This document shows, in pieces, positions 22,676-32,214 of a DNA stretch of 37,066 nucleotides (positions are counted from its first letter, which is position 1; every line of letters begins with the position of its first letter). Origin of the DNA: Butyrivibrio sp. (GTDB lineage: Bacteria; Bacillota; Clostridia; Lachnospirales; Lachnospiraceae); NCBI GenBank assembly GCA_023664865.1, contig JAMPEU010000001.1, positions 107,955 to 145,020 on the forward strand. The letters are read 5' to 3'. Position numbers and translations under genes: made by a program. The notes beneath the pieces were generated by a model that made no database searches, was not told the DNA's origin, and saw only the letters and a list, made by a program, of their open reading frames with translations.

Positions 22676-23414
22676 CTGATAACTCCTTCCATAGAATGTT
22701 GAAATAAGTCTGATATTCTTCCGTATTGCGTATGGCAATGGCATTGCCGCGCTCGATATCATAAGAAACCGGCAGTTCATATTTTACTTTAGACGGACGG
22801 CTTGATAATACCAGCACCCTGTCCGCTAATGTGACCGCTTCGGACAAGTCATGGGTAATAAGGATTGCGGTCTTGCCGGAACTGCGGATAATACTGCCTA
22901 TATCGGCGGATACGGTCATTCTGGTCTGGAAGTCCAGTGCGCTGAAAGGCTCATCTAATAAAAGCACGTCAGGCCTTATTGCCATAGTGCGTATCAAAGC
23001 AGCCCGCTGCCTCATTCCGCCCGAAAGTTCTGATGGTTTCTTATCTTTAAACGAATAAAGCCCATAGTCTTTAAGCAGCTGCAATACATAGTCGGTATTT
23101 TCTTTAGTGGCTATTTTATTAAGCTCCAAACCGAGAATAACATTCTGATATATTGTACGCCATTCAAACAAATGGTCATGCTGCAGCATATAGCCGATAG
23201 TGGTGGAGCGTCCAAAAGAAAGCGTGCCGCCTTCAGGCTTAAGCAGTCCTGCAATTATTGACAATAGGGTGGATTTGCCACAGCCGGAAGGTCCTACAAC
23301 TGCCATGAACTCACCTTCATTTACCTGAAAACTTATTCCGGCTAAAGCGGCTGTCTCCCCCTTAAGGTTATGATATGAATATGAAATGTTTTCCACATAT
23401 AAAATAGGCGACAT
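22650..23414 (-). CDS. ABC transporter ATP-binding protein (SsuB/TauB/ThiZ type)
   Basis: 254 residues: Walker A GPSGCGKS at 41-48, Q-loop near GYMLQHD, signature LSGGMRQRAALIRTMA, Walker B VLLLDEPFSALD, and the switch His in LITHDLSEA. It hydrolyses ATP to drive import through the permease encoded next. Minus strand, GGGAG ribosome site 9 nt before the ATG. Divergent from argH across about 200 bp. No riboswitch was visible in the leader that would name the ligand. The ThiXYZ and sulfonate systems are the main alternatives. Confidence 0.9.
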   Translation of the reverse strand: MSPILYVENISYSYHNLKGETAALAGISFQVNEGEFMAVVGPSGCGKSTLLSIIAGLLKPEGGTLSFGRSTTIGYMLQHDHLFEWRTIYQNVILGLELNKIATKENTDYVLQLLKDYGLYSFKDKKPSELSGGMRQRAALIRTMAIRPDVLLLDEPFSALDFQTRMTVSADIGSIIRSSGKTAILITHDLSEAVTLADRVLVLSSRPSKVKYELPVSYDIERGNAIAIRNTEEYQTYFNILWKELSDDFSDKPI

Positions 23415-23531
23415 TATGATATACTCCCTATATAATTTCGTAGTGTATTATTTATAAGATATTTTATGAAGAAAATGCAAATTTGTGTTTAACTGCCATA
23501 TCCAAATTGTAAAAATAAATAAACCCCATTA

Positions 23532-23560
23532 TTGAAATATAATCGCATTTATGATATCAT
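23532..23560 (+). promoter_or_regulatory. argH promoter
   Basis: TTGAAA (23532-23537), 17 bp, TATCAT (23555-23560), about 70 bp before the start. The leader carries several AT-rich AATTTGG/CCAAATT stretches (around 23502-23510, 23561-23580). These could be operator half-sites but were not resolved. Confidence 0.6.
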
Positions 23561-23629
23561 CAAATTTGGGTTTAATTTGGATTTAACAAATACGGCATTG
23601 ACGGCGTAGAAAGGAGCATGGATTTTCAT

Positions 23630-25009
23630 ATGGCACAGCTTTGGGGAGGACGTTTTACTAAGGAAACGGACAAGCTTGTATACAATTTTAATGCTTCGAT
23701 AACTTTTGATAAGAAATTCTATGCGCAGGATATAGAGGGGAGCATCGCCCATGTTGTGATGCTGGAGAAACAGGGGATACTTACCGAGAACGAGAAAAAC
23801 GAGATAGTAAAAGGTCTGACGGGAATCAGACAGGACATAGAGAATGGCAGCTTAGAGATTACCGAAGAATATGAAGACATCCACAGTTTCGTAGAGGCTA
23901 ATCTTATAGAGCGCATAGGCGATGCGGGGAAGAAACTGCACACAGGCAGAAGCCGCAACGACCAAGTGGCGCTGGACATGAAACTTTACACGAGGATAGA
24001 AGTGCTGAATGTCAACGAGCTGCTAAAAGGGCTGCTTGAGACATTTATAGGGATAATGGAAGAGAATATCGAAACCTATATGCCCGGCTTTACACATATG
24101 CAGAAAGCGCAGCCGGTCACACTGGCGCATCATATAGGCGCGTATTTCGAGATGTTTAAAAGGGACAGGCTGAGGCTTAAGGACATCTACCACAGAATGA
24201 ATTACTGCCCTTTAGGCGCGGGGGCGCTTGCCGGAACGACTTATCCGCTGGACAGATATTATACCGCGTCTTTGCTGGGGTTTGAAGAGCCGACGCTTAA
24301 CAGCATGGACTCTGTTTCCGACAGGGATTATATCATAGAATTTCTTTCGGCGTTGTCTACGATTATGATGCACCTTAGCAGATTTTGTGAAGAAATAATT
24401 ATCTGGAATTCCAATGAATACAGATTCGTTGAGATTGATGATTCATATGCGACAGGAAGCAGCATTATGCCGCAGAAGAAGAATCCCGATATCGCGGAGC
24501 TGATTCGCGGCAAGACAGGAAGGGTGTATGGCGCGCTTATTTCCATCCTGACTACGATGAAGGGGATTCCGCTTGCTTATAATAAGGACATGCAGGAGGA
24601 CAAAGAGCTTACCTTTGACGCCATAGATACGGTAAAAGGCTGTATTGCATTGTTTGACGGCATGATTAAATCCATGAAATTCAACAAAGCCATCATGGAG
24701 AAAAGCGCAATGTCCGGTTTTACCAATGCGACCGATGCGGCTGATTATCTGGTGGTGAAAGGTGTTCCGTTCAGAGATGCCCACAGCATAATAGGAAAGC
24801 TGGTGCTTTACTGCATTGATAAAGGCTGCGCCATCGATAATCTGAATATCGACGAATTAAAAAGCATAAGTCCGGTATTTGAAGAGGACGTATACGATGC
24901 AATAAGCTTAAAGACCTGTGCAGAGAAGCGTCTGACCGTAGGCGCACCCGGTTCGGAAGCAATGCGTAAGGTAATAGAGATTGAGAAAGAGTATTTATTA
25001 AAATCTTAA
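23630..25009 (+). CDS. argH: Argininosuccinate lyase
   Basis: Splits argininosuccinate into arginine and fumarate, the last step of arginine synthesis; cytoplasmic tetramer. Seen: N-terminus [17 protein letters not shown], typical of Arg[20 protein letters not shown] and the fumarase/lyase signature [20 protein letters not shown] (about residue 275-295) follow. The start is set at 23630 because family members begin at (M)xLWGGRF. An upstream ATG at 23618 is only 1 nt from AAGGAG (23611-23616); 23630 leaves 13 nt, slightly long. 459 residues, normal. argG is not in the window; asd follows after 85 bp but is not an arginine gene. Confidence 0.97.
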   Translation: MAQLWGGRFTKETDKLVYNFNASITFDKKFYAQDIEGSIAHVVMLEKQGILTENEKNEIVKGLTGIRQDIENGSLEITEEYEDIHSFVEANLIERIGDAGKKLHTGRSRNDQVALDMKLYTRIEVLNVNELLKGLLETFIGIMEENIETYMPGFTHMQKAQPVTLAHHIGAYFEMFKRDRLRLKDIYHRMNYCPLGAGALAGTTYPLDRYYTASLLGFEEPTLNSMDSVSDRDYIIEFLSALSTIMMHLSRFCEEIIIWNSNEYRFVEIDDSYATGSSIMPQKKNPDIAELIRGKTGRVYGALISILTTMKGIPLAYNKDMQEDKELTFDAIDTVKGCIALFDGMIKSMKFNKAIMEKSAMSGFTNATDAADYLVVKGVPFRDAHSIIGKLVLYCIDKGCAIDNLNIDELKSISPVFEEDVYDAISLKTCAEKRLTVGAPGSEAMRKVIEIEKEYLLKS

Positions 25010-25094
25010 ATATATGAAATTGCAAGACTTATCATTTCACAACGTGATATAACTAATAAATATAATTTAATACAATGATAAAGGAGAAATTTTA

Positions 25095-26180
25095 ATGAGT
25101 GAGAAAATAAAGGTAGGAATTTTAGGCGGAACCGGAATGGTAGGGCAGAGATTTATCGCGCTGCTTGAAAATCATCCGTGGTTTGAGGTGACGACAATCG
25201 CGGCAAGTCCAAGGTCTGCCGGCATGACGTATGAAGAAGCGGTAGGCGGAAGATGGAAGATGGATACGCCGATTCCCGAAGCGGTTAAGAAGATTGTAGT
25301 TCTTAATGTCAATGAAGTGGAGAAAGTCGCTGACAGCGTAGACTTCGTTTTTTCAGCAGTAGATATGACTAAGGACGAGATTAAGAAGATTGAAGAAGAA
25401 TATGCTAAAACGGAGACGCCTGTAGTGTCAAATAACAGCGCGCACAGATGGACTCCCGACGTGCCGATGGTAGTGCCGGAGATTAATCCTGAGCATTTTG
25501 ATGTGATTGAATCCCAGAAGAAGAGGCTCGGAACCAAGAGGGGCTTTATTGCGGTTAAACCGAACTGCTCCATTCAGAGCTATGCGCCTGTGCTTACGGC
25601 ATGGAAGGAATTTGAACCCTACGAGGTAGTGGCGACTACATATCAGGCGATTTCGGGTGCAGGCAAGACGTTTAAGGACTGGCCGGAGATGGTTGAAAAT
25701 ATAATCCCATATATCGGCGGTGAAGAAGAAAAGAGTGAGAAAGAACCGCTTAGAATCTGGGGAAAAGTAGAAAACGGCGAGATAGTTCCGGCAGCGGAGC
25801 CGGCAATTACCTGCCAGTGTATACGCGTGCCGATTTTAAACGGACATACGGCGGCGGTATTCGTGAAATTTAAGAAGAAGCCTACGAAAGAGCAGCTTAT
25901 CGAGAAACTGCGTCAATTTAAGGGGCTTCCGCAGGAACTTGAGCTTCCGAGCGCGCCGAAACAGTTTATACAGTATCTTGAAGAAGATAACAGACCGCAG
26001 GTAAAACTGGATGTAAATTATGAAAGAGGTATGGGAATCAGCGTAGGACGCTTAAGGGAGGACAGCGTATACGACTGGAAATTCGTAGGCCTTTCACATA
26101 ATACCGTGCGCGGAGCCGCTGGGGGAGCTGTGCTGTGTGCGGAAACTTTAAAAGCTAAAGGATATATAACTAATAAGTAA
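25095..26180 (+). CDS. asd: Aspartate-semialdehyde dehydrogenase (archaeal/fungal-type)
   Basis: Reduces aspartyl phosphate to aspartate semialdehyde with NADPH, the branch point to lysine/diaminopimelate, threonine and methionine. Seen: 361 residues. The nucleotide-binding start is KVGILGGTGMVGQRFIALL; the catalytic Cys158 is in KPNCSIQSYAPVL, followed by TYQAISGAGK. The acid/base histidine is probably in the NGHTAAVF strand, and the C-terminus has GLSHNTVRGAAGG. The sequence matches the class found in archaea, fungi and many Firmicutes more than the E. coli type. Ribosome site AAAGGAG. Confidence 0.96.
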   Translation: MSEKIKVGILGGTGMVGQRFIALLENHPWFEVTTIAASPRSAGMTYEEAVGGRWKMDTPIPEAVKKIVVLNVNEVEKVADSVDFVFSAVDMTKDEIKKIEEEYAKTETPVVSNNSAHRWTPDVPMVVPEINPEHFDVIESQKKRLGTKRGFIAVKPNCSIQSYAPVLTAWKEFEPYEVVATTYQAISGAGKTFKDWPEMVENIIPYIGGEEEKSEKEPLRIWGKVENGEIVPAAEPAITCQCIRVPILNGHTAAVFVKFKKKPTKEQLIEKLRQFKGLPQELELPSAPKQFIQYLEEDNRPQVKLDVNYERGMGISVGRLREDSVYDWKFVGLSHNTVRGAAGGAVLCAETLKAKGYITNK

Positions 26181-26188
26181 ACAATTAA

Positions 26189-26210
26189 ACAGTTCTTGGG
26201 GGAGAACTGT
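26189..26210 (+). other. Perfect hairpin after asd
   Basis: ACAGTTCT, loop TTGGGGG-like hexamer (26197-26202), AGAACTGT. A perfect 8-bp stem but no T-run, so probably not a standard terminator; it may protect the asd mRNA 3' end. Confidence 0.5.
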
Positions 26211-26251
26211 CAGACAACGATATAATGTATGGCGGGGAAAAGGATATATTT

Positions 26252-27976
26252 ATGGATGAATTTAAGAAACAAGAGGAGATATTAAACTCAATTAACAGAA
26301 GGCTTATTAACGATTCAAAGATACTTAAACTGATTTGCGACACATCTAATACGGCATTTCTTTATTATAATTTTGAAGATGATAACATTCGCACAATAGC
26401 GAATTGGAGTTATTTCTTTAATTTTGAAGTAAAGGAGCATAAGGATTTCTACAAATTCTACGAATGTGTGGAAGACAAGTATGTTTCCGCTATGCGCGAG
26501 ACTCTTTTCATAGAGAAGAGAGGAATGAAATCTTCAACTATAGACGTTAAAATGAAGGACAGCAGGATGTGGCTTGAAGTGGAGACCAACATTATCTACG
26601 ACGACGATATGCGTCCCGTAGATAAGATAATCCGCTTTAAAGATGTAACCAAGTTCAATTCTCAGAACGATGAATTGACATATATGGCGTATTATGACCT
26701 TTTAACAGGGCTGTATAACAGGAATTACTTCGTGCGCCTGCTTGGAGAATTTGTGTGCCGGGCTAAGGAAAACGATAAAAAGGTGGCTGTGTTGTTCCTT
26801 GATTTGGACGGCTTTAGGAAGATGAACGACAGTCTCGGCATCATTATCGGAGATGAAATCGTCCAGCTTTTCGGACAGACCTTATCTGAGCTTGCTGGTG
26901 AAAATGTTATCGTATCGCATTTTAACGGTGATTTATACTGTATCGGCATATATGATCCGCAGGATGATTGGAGTGTAGACGCCATATGCAATAAAATAAC
27001 CGAAAGGCTTAAGAAACCGTTTACGCTGAGTACGGGGCGCAATGTTATGCTTACCGTGTGCATAGGTATAGCGGATTATCCTGAGGCGGCGACAAGTGCG
27101 TTAGAGCTGATTAACTGTGCGGAAATCGTTATGGTCGGTGCCAAATCCATGGGAAAGGGACGCATACAGCATTTTGACGGCGCTATACTTGAGGATTTCT
27201 TAAAGACCGTCAGCATTGATAACAAATTAAAAGAGGTTGACTTTTCGCAGAACTTTACCATGTATTTCCAGCCGCAGTTCCATACCACGGATAAGATGCT
27301 GCGCGGCGTGGAAGCGCTTATACGCTGGAAAGATGAAAACGGCAAAATGATTAAGCCCGATGTTTTTATACCGATTGCGGAGAAGAACGGAACAATTGTT
27401 CCCATCGGAACATGGGTAATGGAAGAGAGCCTGCGGATTTTTGCAGATTGGAAAAAGAAATATCATTACCCCATGATAATGTCCTTAAATGTCTCGGCGA
27501 TTCAGTACAAGCAGCCGGATTTTGTGGAGAAAGTCATGCAGATTATGAGTAAGTACGATATTTCACCGCATGATATAGAATTGGAAATTACGGAAACAAT
27601 ACTTATAGACGACTTCAAGGGCGTTACGGAAAAGCTGACGGCGTTAAGGAAACTGGGGATTAAGATATCGCTTGACGATTTCGGCACGGGTTATTCGTCG
27701 CTTTCATATCTTAAGGGGCTGCCGATTGATACCTTAAAGATTGACAAGACGTTTATCGATACCGTGATTACTGATAAGAATACACGTATTATCACGGAGT
27801 CCATTATCTATATGGTTAAAAAGCTGGGATTTGAGACAATCGCAGAAGGCGTGGAGACTAAAGAGCAGTTTGAGTATCTTAACGCGATTAACTGCGATAA
27901 TATACAGGGGTATTATCTGGGCAAGCCTATGCCGCCGGAGAAAATCGAGGAATTAATAGTAAAAGTCCTCGGATAG
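26252..27976 (+). CDS. GGDEF-EAL protein, probable c-di-GMP phosphodiesterase
   Basis: 574 residues: an N-terminal PAS-like sensor (about 20-125), a GGDEF-like domain (about 140-300) and an EAL domain (about 310-565). The GGDEF site reads FNGDL (residues 224-228), so cyclase activity is not expected; it may bind GTP as a regulator. The EAL site is intact: EALIRW near residue 354, LEITETI, DDFGTGYSSLSYLKGLPIDT, LKIDKTFI and EGVET. Linearising cyclic di-GMP is therefore the likely activity. Start at 26252: AAAAGG precedes it by 8 nt, whereas the upstream ATG at 26225 has no ribosome site. No membrane helix, so cytoplasmic sensing. A second degenerate GGDEF protein lies at 32215. Confidence 0.9.
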   Translation: MDEFKKQEEILNSINRRLINDSKILKLICDTSNTAFLYYNFEDDNIRTIANWSYFFNFEVKEHKDFYKFYECVEDKYVSAMRETLFIEKRGMKSSTIDVKMKDSRMWLEVETNIIYDDDMRPVDKIIRFKDVTKFNSQNDELTYMAYYDLLTGLYNRNYFVRLLGEFVCRAKENDKKVAVLFLDLDGFRKMNDSLGIIIGDEIVQLFGQTLSELAGENVIVSHFNGDLYCIGIYDPQDDWSVDAICNKITERLKKPFTLSTGRNVMLTVCIGIADYPEAATSALELINCAEIVMVGAKSMGKGRIQHFDGAILEDFLKTVSIDNKLKEVDFSQNFTMYFQPQFHTTDKMLRGVEALIRWKDENGKMIKPDVFIPIAEKNGTIVPIGTWVMEESLRIFADWKKKYHYPMIMSLNVSAIQYKQPDFVEKVMQIMSKYDISPHDIELEITETILIDDFKGVTEKLTALRKLGIKISLDDFGTGYSSLSYLKGLPIDTLKIDKTFIDTVITDKNTRIITESIIYMVKKLGFETIAEGVETKEQFEYLNAINCDNIQGYYLGKPMPPEKIEELIVKVLG

Positions 27977-28018
27977 GGATACGCATAGATTGAACTGTGG
28001 AAAGGTATGGTAATTTAT

Positions 28019-29395
28019 ATGATGGCAGGAAGAATGCCGGAATTGCAATATCTGAATCAGCACTTCGACAGAGACGGCAGTCAGATTCTGGTTGTATATG
28101 GACAAAAGCATATTGGAAAGACCACTCTGGCACGTGAGTTTGCAGACGATAAGCCGTACTTTTATTATCTTGCCAAGCCTTGCTCCGAGCGGGAACAGCG
28201 TTATCAGATGGCTTTGCAGCTTAAGAATAAAAGAAAAGACAATAAAGAAGTAATAGAGGATTTTCCGGATTTTTTGAATATTTTTGAAATGATATGCAGT
28301 GATGAAGTCAGTAAAAAAGTCATTATTATAGACGAATTTCAAAATATTGTCAGGGCAAGCGACAGCTTTATGTCCGAACTTGTCCGTTTCGCGCAGATTA
28401 AGGAAGAAAAAAGGGGAGTTACGATACTCTTATGCAGTTCTGCTGTCGGCTGGATTGAGAACAGCATGAAGGAAAAGATTGGCGACGCCGCTTTAAAGAT
28501 AGCGGGGACATTGAAGCTTAAGGAACTGCCTTTTACGGATATTGTCAATCGTTTCCCCAATTTTAGAATTGAAGAATGTGTGGAAGCATATGCTATATTG
28601 GGCGGGATTCCGGGGCTGTGGAACCAGTTTGACGACAAGCTCACGATACAGCAGAATATCTGCCGCCATATATTGAATCCCGACAGTTTCCTCTTTGAAG
28701 AGGGGGAGCGCATTGTTGCGGAGCAGCTGCGGGAAACCGGCGTATATAATACGATACTGGCGGCGATAGCCTCAGGCAGGCATAAGCTTAATGACATATA
28801 CGCGCACACGGAATTTTCGCGTGCCAAAATCAGCGTATATTTGAAGAATTTAATGGAACTGGAACTGGTGGAAAAAGTATTTTCCTATGAGACGGCGGGC
28901 AGGGAGAACACGCAGAAGGGCGTTTATAAGATAACCAATCCCTTTGTGGATTTCTATTTTACTTACCTGTATCCGTATATGAGCGCATTGCAGACCATAT
29001 CTGTGGGAGAATACTATAACGAATATATTTATCCTAAGTTCAAACGTTACGTTTCAGGTTATTTCAAGCGCGCCTGCCGTCAGCATCTTGAGAGGATGAA
29101 CGCACGCGGGAAACTGCCGTTTAGATTTAGTGAATGTGGCGAATGGATTGGAAAAGAAGGCACAATTGACGTAATCGCGCAGAACGAGGAGAAGGATACG
29201 CTGATAGCATTGTGCAATTGGGAAAAACCGATGATGACCTATGAAGATTACCAGTGGGTTATGAACTGCGCGAGACAGGCGAAGATTGATGCGGATTATA
29301 TCTATCTGTATACAGCGTCGGGGTTTGACGAGAAACTCAATCTCGAGGCGAAGGTAAAGCGCGGACTGAAACTGGTGCAGATTACGGATATCTGA
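28019..29395 (+). CDS. AAA ATPase with DUF234-like C-terminal domain
   Basis: About 458 residues. It has Walker A GQKHIGKTTLAREFA, Walker B KVIIIDEFQNI, then a helical and winged-helix part (DIYAHTEFSRAKISVYLKNL) and a C-terminal region like the nuclease-related DUF234 domain (GEWIGKEGTIDVIAQNEEKD). This is the layout of 'archaeal ATPase' family proteins (PF01637 plus PF03008), whose function is unknown. They are scattered in Firmicutes and Bacteroidetes. The start is uncertain between ATGs at 28007, 28019 and 28022; AAAGG lies about 13 nt before the second. It lies 42 bp after the EAL gene and 14 bp before topB, so probably cotranscribed. Confidence 0.8.
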   Translation: MMAGRMPELQYLNQHFDRDGSQILVVYGQKHIGKTTLAREFADDKPYFYYLAKPCSEREQRYQMALQLKNKRKDNKEVIEDFPDFLNIFEMICSDEVSKKVIIIDEFQNIVRASDSFMSELVRFAQIKEEKRGVTILLCSSAVGWIENSMKEKIGDAALKIAGTLKLKELPFTDIVNRFPNFRIEECVEAYAILGGIPGLWNQFDDKLTIQQNICRHILNPDSFLFEEGERIVAEQLRETGVYNTILAAIASGRHKLNDIYAHTEFSRAKISVYLKNLMELELVEKVFSYETAGRENTQKGVYKITNPFVDFYFTYLYPYMSALQTISVGEYYNEYIYPKFKRYVSGYFKRACRQHLERMNARGKLPFRFSECGEWIGKEGTIDVIAQNEEKDTLIALCNWEKPMMTYEDYQWVMNCARQAKIDADYIYLYTASGFDEKLNLEAKVKRGLKLVQITDI

Positions 29396-29409
29396 ATATA
29401 CGAGGAAAT

Positions 29410-31473
29410 ATGGGAAAAAATTTATTTATTGCAGAAAAGCCCAGCGTTGCAAAAGAATTTGCCAAGGCTTTAAAATACCGTATGAGTAATAAAGACGGTT
29501 ATATGGAGTCTGACGAGGCGCTTGTGACATGGTGCGTGGGGCATCTTGTTACGATGAGCTATCCGGAGAGTTATGACGAAAAGTATAAGAAATGGTCTTT
29601 AGATACCATTCCCTTCATCCCCGAAGAATTTAAGTACGAGGTGATAGAGGGCGTCAAGAAGCAGTTTCAGATTGTCAGCGGACTGCTGAACCGCAAAGAC
29701 GTGGATACAATCTATGTCTGTACAGACTCAGGGCGCGAGGGAGAGTACATATACAGGCTTGTGGAACAGCAGGCGCATGTGTCGGGCAAGACAAGGAAAA
29801 GAGTGTGGATAGACTCGCAGACGGAAGACGAGATTTTACGAGGGATACGGGAGGCGAAAGACCTTTCGGCATATGATAATTTAAGCGACGCCGCATATCT
29901 TCGGGCGAAGGAAGACTACTTGATGGGTATTAATTTTTCACGTGTGCTTACGCTTAAATACAGCTACCCCGTGAAAACCTATTTAAAAGCTGACAAGGCT
30001 GTCATATCCGTGGGCAGGGTAATGACCTGCGTGCTTGGCATTGTGGTAAACAGGGAGCGTGAAATCAGGGATTTCGTCAAAACGCCTTTTTACCGCGTCC
30101 TTGCGGGGATAAATATAAAGGGTAAAGAGTGCGAATGTGAATGGAAAGCGGTAGAAGGCTCGAAGTATTTTGAGTCGCCGCTGCTTTATAAAGACAACGG
30201 CTTCCTTGAGAGGAAAACCGCCGAAGAACTTATTAGCAGCCTTGAAGAAGAGCCGGTATCCGCGCCTGTATTAGAGGGCGTGGAGAAGAAGAACGAAGTT
30301 AAGAATCCGCCGCTGCTTTATAATCTTGCGGAACTGCAGAACGACTGCTCCAAGTTTTTTAAGATAAGTCCCGACGAGACGCTTAAGATTGCGCAGGAGC
30401 TGTATGAGAAAAAGCTTACAACCTATCCGCGTACCGACGCAAGAGTATTGTCGTCGGCGGTAGCAAAAGAGATAAATAAGAACATAAGCGGCCTGCGGCA
30501 GTATGAAGAATGTCGGGTGGCGGCAGAAGAAGTCCTTGCATCGGGAAGCTATAAGAATATCGCCAAGACAAGATATGTCAACGATAAGCAGATTACCGAC
30601 CACTATGCGATAATACCCACGGGACAGGGCTTTGGCAGTTTAAAGAGCCTCAATCCTACCGCGGTCAAGGTATACGAGTGCATTGTCAGGAGATTTTTGA
30701 GCATTTTTTATCCGCCGGCTGTATATAGAAAGATTTCGCTGAAAGTAAATATAAAGGGCGAGCGGTTTTTCTCTAATTTTAAGGTGTTGGCTGACGAAGG
30801 CTACCTTAAAGCGGCGCAGTGTTCGTTCTTTAAGAAAAAAACTCAAGACCGGACTGATATAAGCGGAAAGAGCGAAGAGAACGGAAAGACCGAAGAAAGC
30901 GGTAAAACTGAGGGAGAAGATACGCAGGAAGAGGAAACCTACGACGCTTCATTCGTAGAAGCAATAAGCGGCTTAAAAAAAGGCGAGACGCTTGACTTAA
31001 AGGCTTACTCGATTAAAGAGGGCGAGACTTCCCCGCCGAAACGCTACAATTCAGGCACCATGATTTTGACGATGGAAAACGCCGGGCAGTTCATAGAAGA
31101 CGACGAGCTGCGCGCCCAGATTAAGGGAAGCGGCATAGGGACTTCCGCAACGAGGGCGGAAATACTTAAGAAACTTGTAAATATAAAATACCTTGCCTTG
31201 AATAAAAAGACGCAGATAATCACTCCGACGCTGCTTGGCGAAATGATATACGAGGTGGTGTCCGCCTCTATCAGACCGCTGCTTGATCCCAGGCTTACGG
31301 CAAGCTGGGAGAAGGGTTTAAGCATGGTGGCGGAAGGTTCTATTACGGCGGACGAGTACATGGTAAAGCTGGATGATTTCGTGACAAGACGGACTAATCT
31401 GGTGAAGCAGACTAATAATCAGGGCGCATTAAACGAAAGGTTCAGATACGCCTCGCAATTTTATAAGAAATAA
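29410..31473 (+). CDS. topB: DNA topoisomerase III-type (type IA)
   Basis: Cuts one DNA strand to relax or decatenate DNA. Seen: 687 residues. The toprim N-terminus is KNLFIAEKPSVAKEFAKALK with DSGREGEYIYRLVE (acidic toprim residues), and the catalytic Tyr339 lies in LTTYPRTDARVLS. IKGSGIGTSATRAEILKKL and PTLLGEMIYEVV are typical of TopB. There is no C-terminal zinc-finger block. Odd: a low-complexity insert (about 480-512) repeats GK-T/S-E-E-x-GK-T-E and is followed by an acidic run. Ribosome site ATACGAGGAAAT. Chromosomal TopB is expected, though plasmid or element topB genes exist. Confidence 0.93.
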   Translation: MGKNLFIAEKPSVAKEFAKALKYRMSNKDGYMESDEALVTWCVGHLVTMSYPESYDEKYKKWSLDTIPFIPEEFKYEVIEGVKKQFQIVSGLLNRKDVDTIYVCTDSGREGEYIYRLVEQQAHVSGKTRKRVWIDSQTEDEILRGIREAKDLSAYDNLSDAAYLRAKEDYLMGINFSRVLTLKYSYPVKTYLKADKAVISVGRVMTCVLGIVVNREREIRDFVKTPFYRVLAGINIKGKECECEWKAVEGSKYFESPLLYKDNGFLERKTAEELISSLEEEPVSAPVLEGVEKKNEVKNPPLLYNLAELQNDCSKFFKISPDETLKIAQELYEKKLTTYPRTDARVLSSAVAKEINKNISGLRQYEECRVAAEEVLASGSYKNIAKTRYVNDKQITDHYAIIPTGQGFGSLKSLNPTAVKVYECIVRRFLSIFYPPAVYRKISLKVNIKGERFFSNFKVLADEGYLKAAQCSFFKKKTQDRTDISGKSEENGKTEESGKTEGEDTQEEETYDASFVEAISGLKKGETLDLKAYSIKEGETSPPKRYNSGTMILTMENAGQFIEDDELRAQIKGSGIGTSATRAEILKKLVNIKYLALNKKTQIITPTLLGEMIYEVVSASIRPLLDPRLTASWEKGLSMVAEGSITADEYMVKLDDFVTRRTNLVKQTNNQGALNERFRYASQFYKK

Positions 31474-31518
31474 AAAATTTTATTAAAAATAAAATCGAAA
31501 GGAAATGTCAAAAAAAAG

Positions 31519-32199
31519 ATGCCAAATGGGTTAAAAGATGTTACAATAAAAGAGTTATATACATTAGATGAGACTATTGCAGCGGAAATTTTCGACAGCG
31601 TGAGCTATCCGTGGGAAGTATTGCCGAAAATAAGTGATTTTATCATAAGCCTGGGGAATACCCTTCCTGCAGATAAATATGAGAAGCGTGGAGAGAATGT
31701 CTGGGTGGCGAAATCCGCTAAAATATATCCGTCGGCTTACATAGGCGGTCCGGCTATCATTGACGAAGATGCGGAAATAAGGCACTGCGCTTTTATCAGG
31801 GGCAGCGCCATAGTCGGAAAAGGCGCGGTAGTAGGAAATTCAACGGAACTTAAAAATGTGGTTTTATTCAATAAAGTACAGGTTCCGCATTATAATTACG
31901 TCGGGGACAGTATTCTCGGATTTAAGGCGCATATGGGAGCGGGTTCCATTACTTCCAATGTCAAAAGCGACAAGACGTTAGTAGTCGTCAGAATCGGCAG
32001 CGAATCCTGCGAGACGGGGCTTAAGAAGTTCGGCGCGATGCTTGGCGACAATGTGGAAGTCGGTTGTAATTCAGTCTTAAATCCCGGCACGATTATAGGG
32101 CGCGGCACGAATATTTATCCTACTTCCATGGTCAGGGGATTTATCCCGGCGGGAAGTATCTACAAAAAACAAGGCGAGATTGCAGAAAAAAGACAGTAA
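31519..32199 (+). CDS. Left-handed beta-helix (hexapeptide repeat) protein
   Basis: 226 residues. After about 60 N-terminal residues (MPNGLKDVTIKELYTLDETI...), hexapeptide repeats form a beta helix: VWVAKSAKIYPSAYIGGPAI, IDEDAEIRHCAFIRGSAIVG, VVGNSTELKNVVLFNKV. There is also HMGAGSITSNVKSDK and, near the end, NSVLNPGTIIGRGTNIYPTS. It resembles the acyltransferase end of GlmU-like enzymes without a nucleotidyltransferase domain; annotated homologues are often called UDP-GlcNAc pyrophosphorylase-like, which I doubt. Acyl or acetyl transfer to a sugar is possible. An A8 run (31510-31517) separates the purine site from the start codon by 16 nt, unusual for an efficient ribosome site. The start is the weakest part of this call. 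Confidence 0.8.
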   Translation: MPNGLKDVTIKELYTLDETIAAEIFDSVSYPWEVLPKISDFIISLGNTLPADKYEKRGENVWVAKSAKIYPSAYIGGPAIIDEDAEIRHCAFIRGSAIVGKGAVVGNSTELKNVVLFNKVQVPHYNYVGDSILGFKAHMGAGSITSNVKSDKTLVVVRIGSESCETGLKKFGAMLGDNVEVGCNSVLNPGTIIGRGTNIYPTSMVRGFIPAGSIYKKQGEIAEKRQ

Positions 32200-32214
32200 T
32201 GGGGATGAGAAGAT

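Noticed and set aside
23415-23617. Riboswitch between the ABC genes and argH
   Set aside because: AT-rich gap with promoter-like boxes only; no conserved TPP, SAM or other aptamer core was recognisable.
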